Source: Chloroflexota bacterium (lineage in GTDB: Bacteria; Chloroflexota; Anaerolineae; Fen-1058). From it: a stretch of DNA of 7,248 bases. Each line of letters opens with the position of its first letter. Position 1 is the first letter of the stretch. This document shows, in pieces, positions 5,737 to 7,248 of this stretch. Where the stretch lies: the NCBI GenBank assembly GCA_016219235.1, contig JACRBO010000226.1, forward strand, positions 1-7,248, in the 5' to 3' direction. The notes under the pieces are model-generated. The model was not told the origin of the DNA, did no database searches, and saw only the letters and a program-made list of their open reading frames with translations. Position numbers and translations under genes: made by a program.

Positions 5737-7248
5737 ATGTTACCCGAATCGTTTCTATCGCTCACCCGCATCTTCCTGCACAACTGGCATCGCTTTCAGC
5801 ACGACGTGATCGAGGTGGAAGACAGCCTGTATCTGGCCGGCCACAATGGCTCGGGCAAATCGTCCGTGCTCGATGCGCTGCAAGTGGTGTTGATTGCCGA
5901 TCTGGTGCATGTGCGCTTCAACTCATCGGCGCAAGACAAATCCGATCGCAATCTCGATACCTATGTGCGCGGCAAACTCGGCGAGGATTACTGGCTGCGG
6001 CCCGGCAACACGATTGCGTATATCGCACTGGAATTTGCCGATCGCCGCCGCGATCTGGCCGTCACGCTGGGCGTGTGCATCGAAGCCGGTGAAGGCCGCA
6101 CCGCCGATCGGACATACTTCATCCTGACGGAACCGCTCGACGTTGAGTTGTTCGTGCCCAACGGCCAGCCGCGCAAACGGGCCGACTTGCGCAAATTGCT
6201 GCGTCAGCGGCGCGGCGCGAAAGTTCATGATAACGTCACCGAATATCGGGACGATCTGCTGAACGCGCTGGGCGGCCTGAATCCGCGCTTCTTCGAATTG
6301 TTTCTAAAAGCCCTGCGTTTCGAGCCGATCCGCAACATCGGCGACTTTGTCGAACAGTGGCTGCTGGACAAGAAAGCCGTCCACCTCGAAACGCTGCAAA
6401 GCGTGCGCGAGAATCTGCAAGCCTTGAAGGCCAGCGCCGAACGCGTCGAAGAGCAGTTGCGGCAGCTAAACGACATCGTCGCGCGCCAACAGGACGTGCA
6501 ACGCCTGCTCGCTTTGCGCGATCAATACACCGTCCTCGTCGCGCTGCTGCGCGCCACGGCCGCCCACCGCCGCGTCGAACACCTCCACGATCAGCGCGAC
6601 CAGCAACAGCACGCGCTCGATCAAGTGAGCAACGAACTCGCCATCACGCAGGCGTCTCTCACGGGCGCCGAAGATGCGCACCGTGATGCACAGCGCCGCT
6701 ATTACGAATCCGATGTCATTCGCCGCCGTGAAGAGCTTCAAGCCGCGATCGCGCGCCTGACCCGCGAAGCCGATGAGATTCAACGGCGCTGGACGCTGGT
6801 GCACCGCGATCTACATCGCGAAGCCGACACGCTCCGCCCGCTGATCAATACCTCGATCTTTAGCGCGGATGACAGCGACGAGTTGCGAACCTTCACGAGC
6901 ACGATCGATCAGCTCACGCCCGATCGCGCCACTGCGCCGGACTGGCTGGCGCTCTTCGATCGGGCACTGCCCGTGCTCAGTGCTACCCGCCAACGCGCCA
7001 CGGAAACCGAAGTGCGGTTGAAGGATCAAATCAAGCGGTTGGCGCAGCAAGGCCAAGAGTTGCAACGCGAGATTGAAGAACTGGAACATCAAGGCAAGAT
7101 TCGTTATCGGCCCGAAATCGAACGACTGCGCGATCTATTGACACCCATCGTCGGCGAACGGCCTGCGCTGCTGTGCGAACGGATCGAGATCACGGAGGCG
7201 CGCTGGCAGGATGCCGTCGAAGCACTGCTGGGCGCGCGTCGCTTCAAC
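5737..7248 (+). CDS. jetC: Wadjet defence protein JetC (MukB-like SMC ATPase), 3' end beyond window
   Basis: JetC is the SMC motor of the Wadjet complex: dimers load on DNA, extrude loops by ATP hydrolysis and present small circles to the JetD nuclease. The first 504 codons are present; full-length JetC is about 1,000-1,200 residues. The N-terminal head starts with FLHNWHRFQHDVIEV and has a clear Walker A, GHNGSGKS (residues 35-42), followed by SVLDALQVVL. A long first coiled-coil arm covers about 213-366. A less helical stretch (about 366-420) and a second coil (about 420-453) follow. The segment LLCERIEITEARW to ALLGARRFN (about 479-504) resembles the hinge-proximal domain of Wadjet-type SMCs, where relatives have W-x-x-A-I-E-x-Y-L. 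The second coil, Walker B and signature motif lie outside. The ATG at 5737 has no strong ribosome site (nearest GAGG is 14 bases upstream, inside the jetB palindrome), so translation probably relies on coupling to jetB. Confidence 0.92.
   Translation, partial: MLPESFLSLTRIFLHNWHRFQHDVIEVEDSLYLAGHNGSGKSSVLDALQVVLIADLVHVRFNSSAQDKSDRNLDTYVRGKLGEDYWLRPGNTIAYIALEFADRRRDLAVTLGVCIEAGEGRTADRTYFILTEPLDVELFVPNGQPRKRADLRKLLRQRRGAKVHDNVTEYRDDLLNALGGLNPRFFELFLKALRFEPIRNIGDFVEQWLLDKKAVHLETLQSVRENLQALKASAERVEEQLRQLNDIVARQQDVQRLLALRDQYTVLVALLRATAAHRRVEHLHDQRDQQQHALDQVSNELAITQASLTGAEDAHRDAQRRYYESDVIRRREELQAAIARLTREADEIQRRWTLVHRDLHREADTLRPLINTSIFSADDSDELRTFTSTIDQLTPDRATAPDWLALFDRALPVLSATRQRATETEVRLKDQIKRLAQQGQELQREIEELEHQGKIRYRPEIERLRDLLTPIVGERPALLCERIEITEARWQDAVEALLGARRFN

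Noticed and set aside
1..7248. CRISPR array, tRNA or rRNA genes
   Set aside because: No regularly spaced direct repeats, and no tRNA or rRNA sequence pattern was seen on either strand.

Overview
The window is moderately GC-rich chromosomal DNA. Its genes most resemble those of Chloroflexota, of the Anaerolineae, Herpetosiphon or Roseiflexus kind. That placement is an inference from remembered family resemblances (the N-terminal helicase scrap, the style of the ISAs1 transposase, the palindromic repeat inside jetB). No ribosomal or other marker gene is present to settle it.

Layout. Positions 1-1118 hold the 5' part of an ISAs1-family insertion sequence, with its DDE transposase on the minus strand and its end running off the left edge. 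A putative IS end lies just beyond the stop codon of an intact minus-strand gene of the YdeI/OmpD-associated family (1128-1697). Positions 1732-3592 look like a gene graveyard. It holds an FAD oxidoreductase cut off just after its Rossmann motif (1732-1944), an aminoglycoside-phosphotransferase-family gene broken by a one-base frameshift (2013-3022), the first 28 codons of a UvrD-like helicase (3151-3234), and a C-terminal piece of proA (gamma-glutamyl phosphate reductase) with a stop and a frameshift (3234-about 3530).

The right half (3665-7248) is a tightly packed plus-strand operon of an SMC-like defence system: jetA, jetB and the first 504 codons of jetC. It is a Wadjet (JetABCD) anti-plasmid complex. 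JetA is the kleisin-like subunit, JetB the MukE/MksE-like winged-helix subunit, and JetC the MukB-like SMC ATPase. The nuclease subunit JetD, expected downstream, lies outside the window. JetA looks like the DUF5716 type, which points to a type III-like Wadjet. jetA and jetB overlap by 4 bases and jetC starts 9 bases after jetB.

The most unusual sequence feature is a near-perfect 51-base palindrome (5675-5725). It supplies the last 17 codons of jetB and the first base of its stop codon. It looks like a mobile palindromic (REP/RPE-like) repeat that landed in the 3' end of the gene and sits between the JetB and JetC coding regions. The core system is a known family; the palindrome-made JetB tail and the debris field beside the operon are the parts most worth checking.
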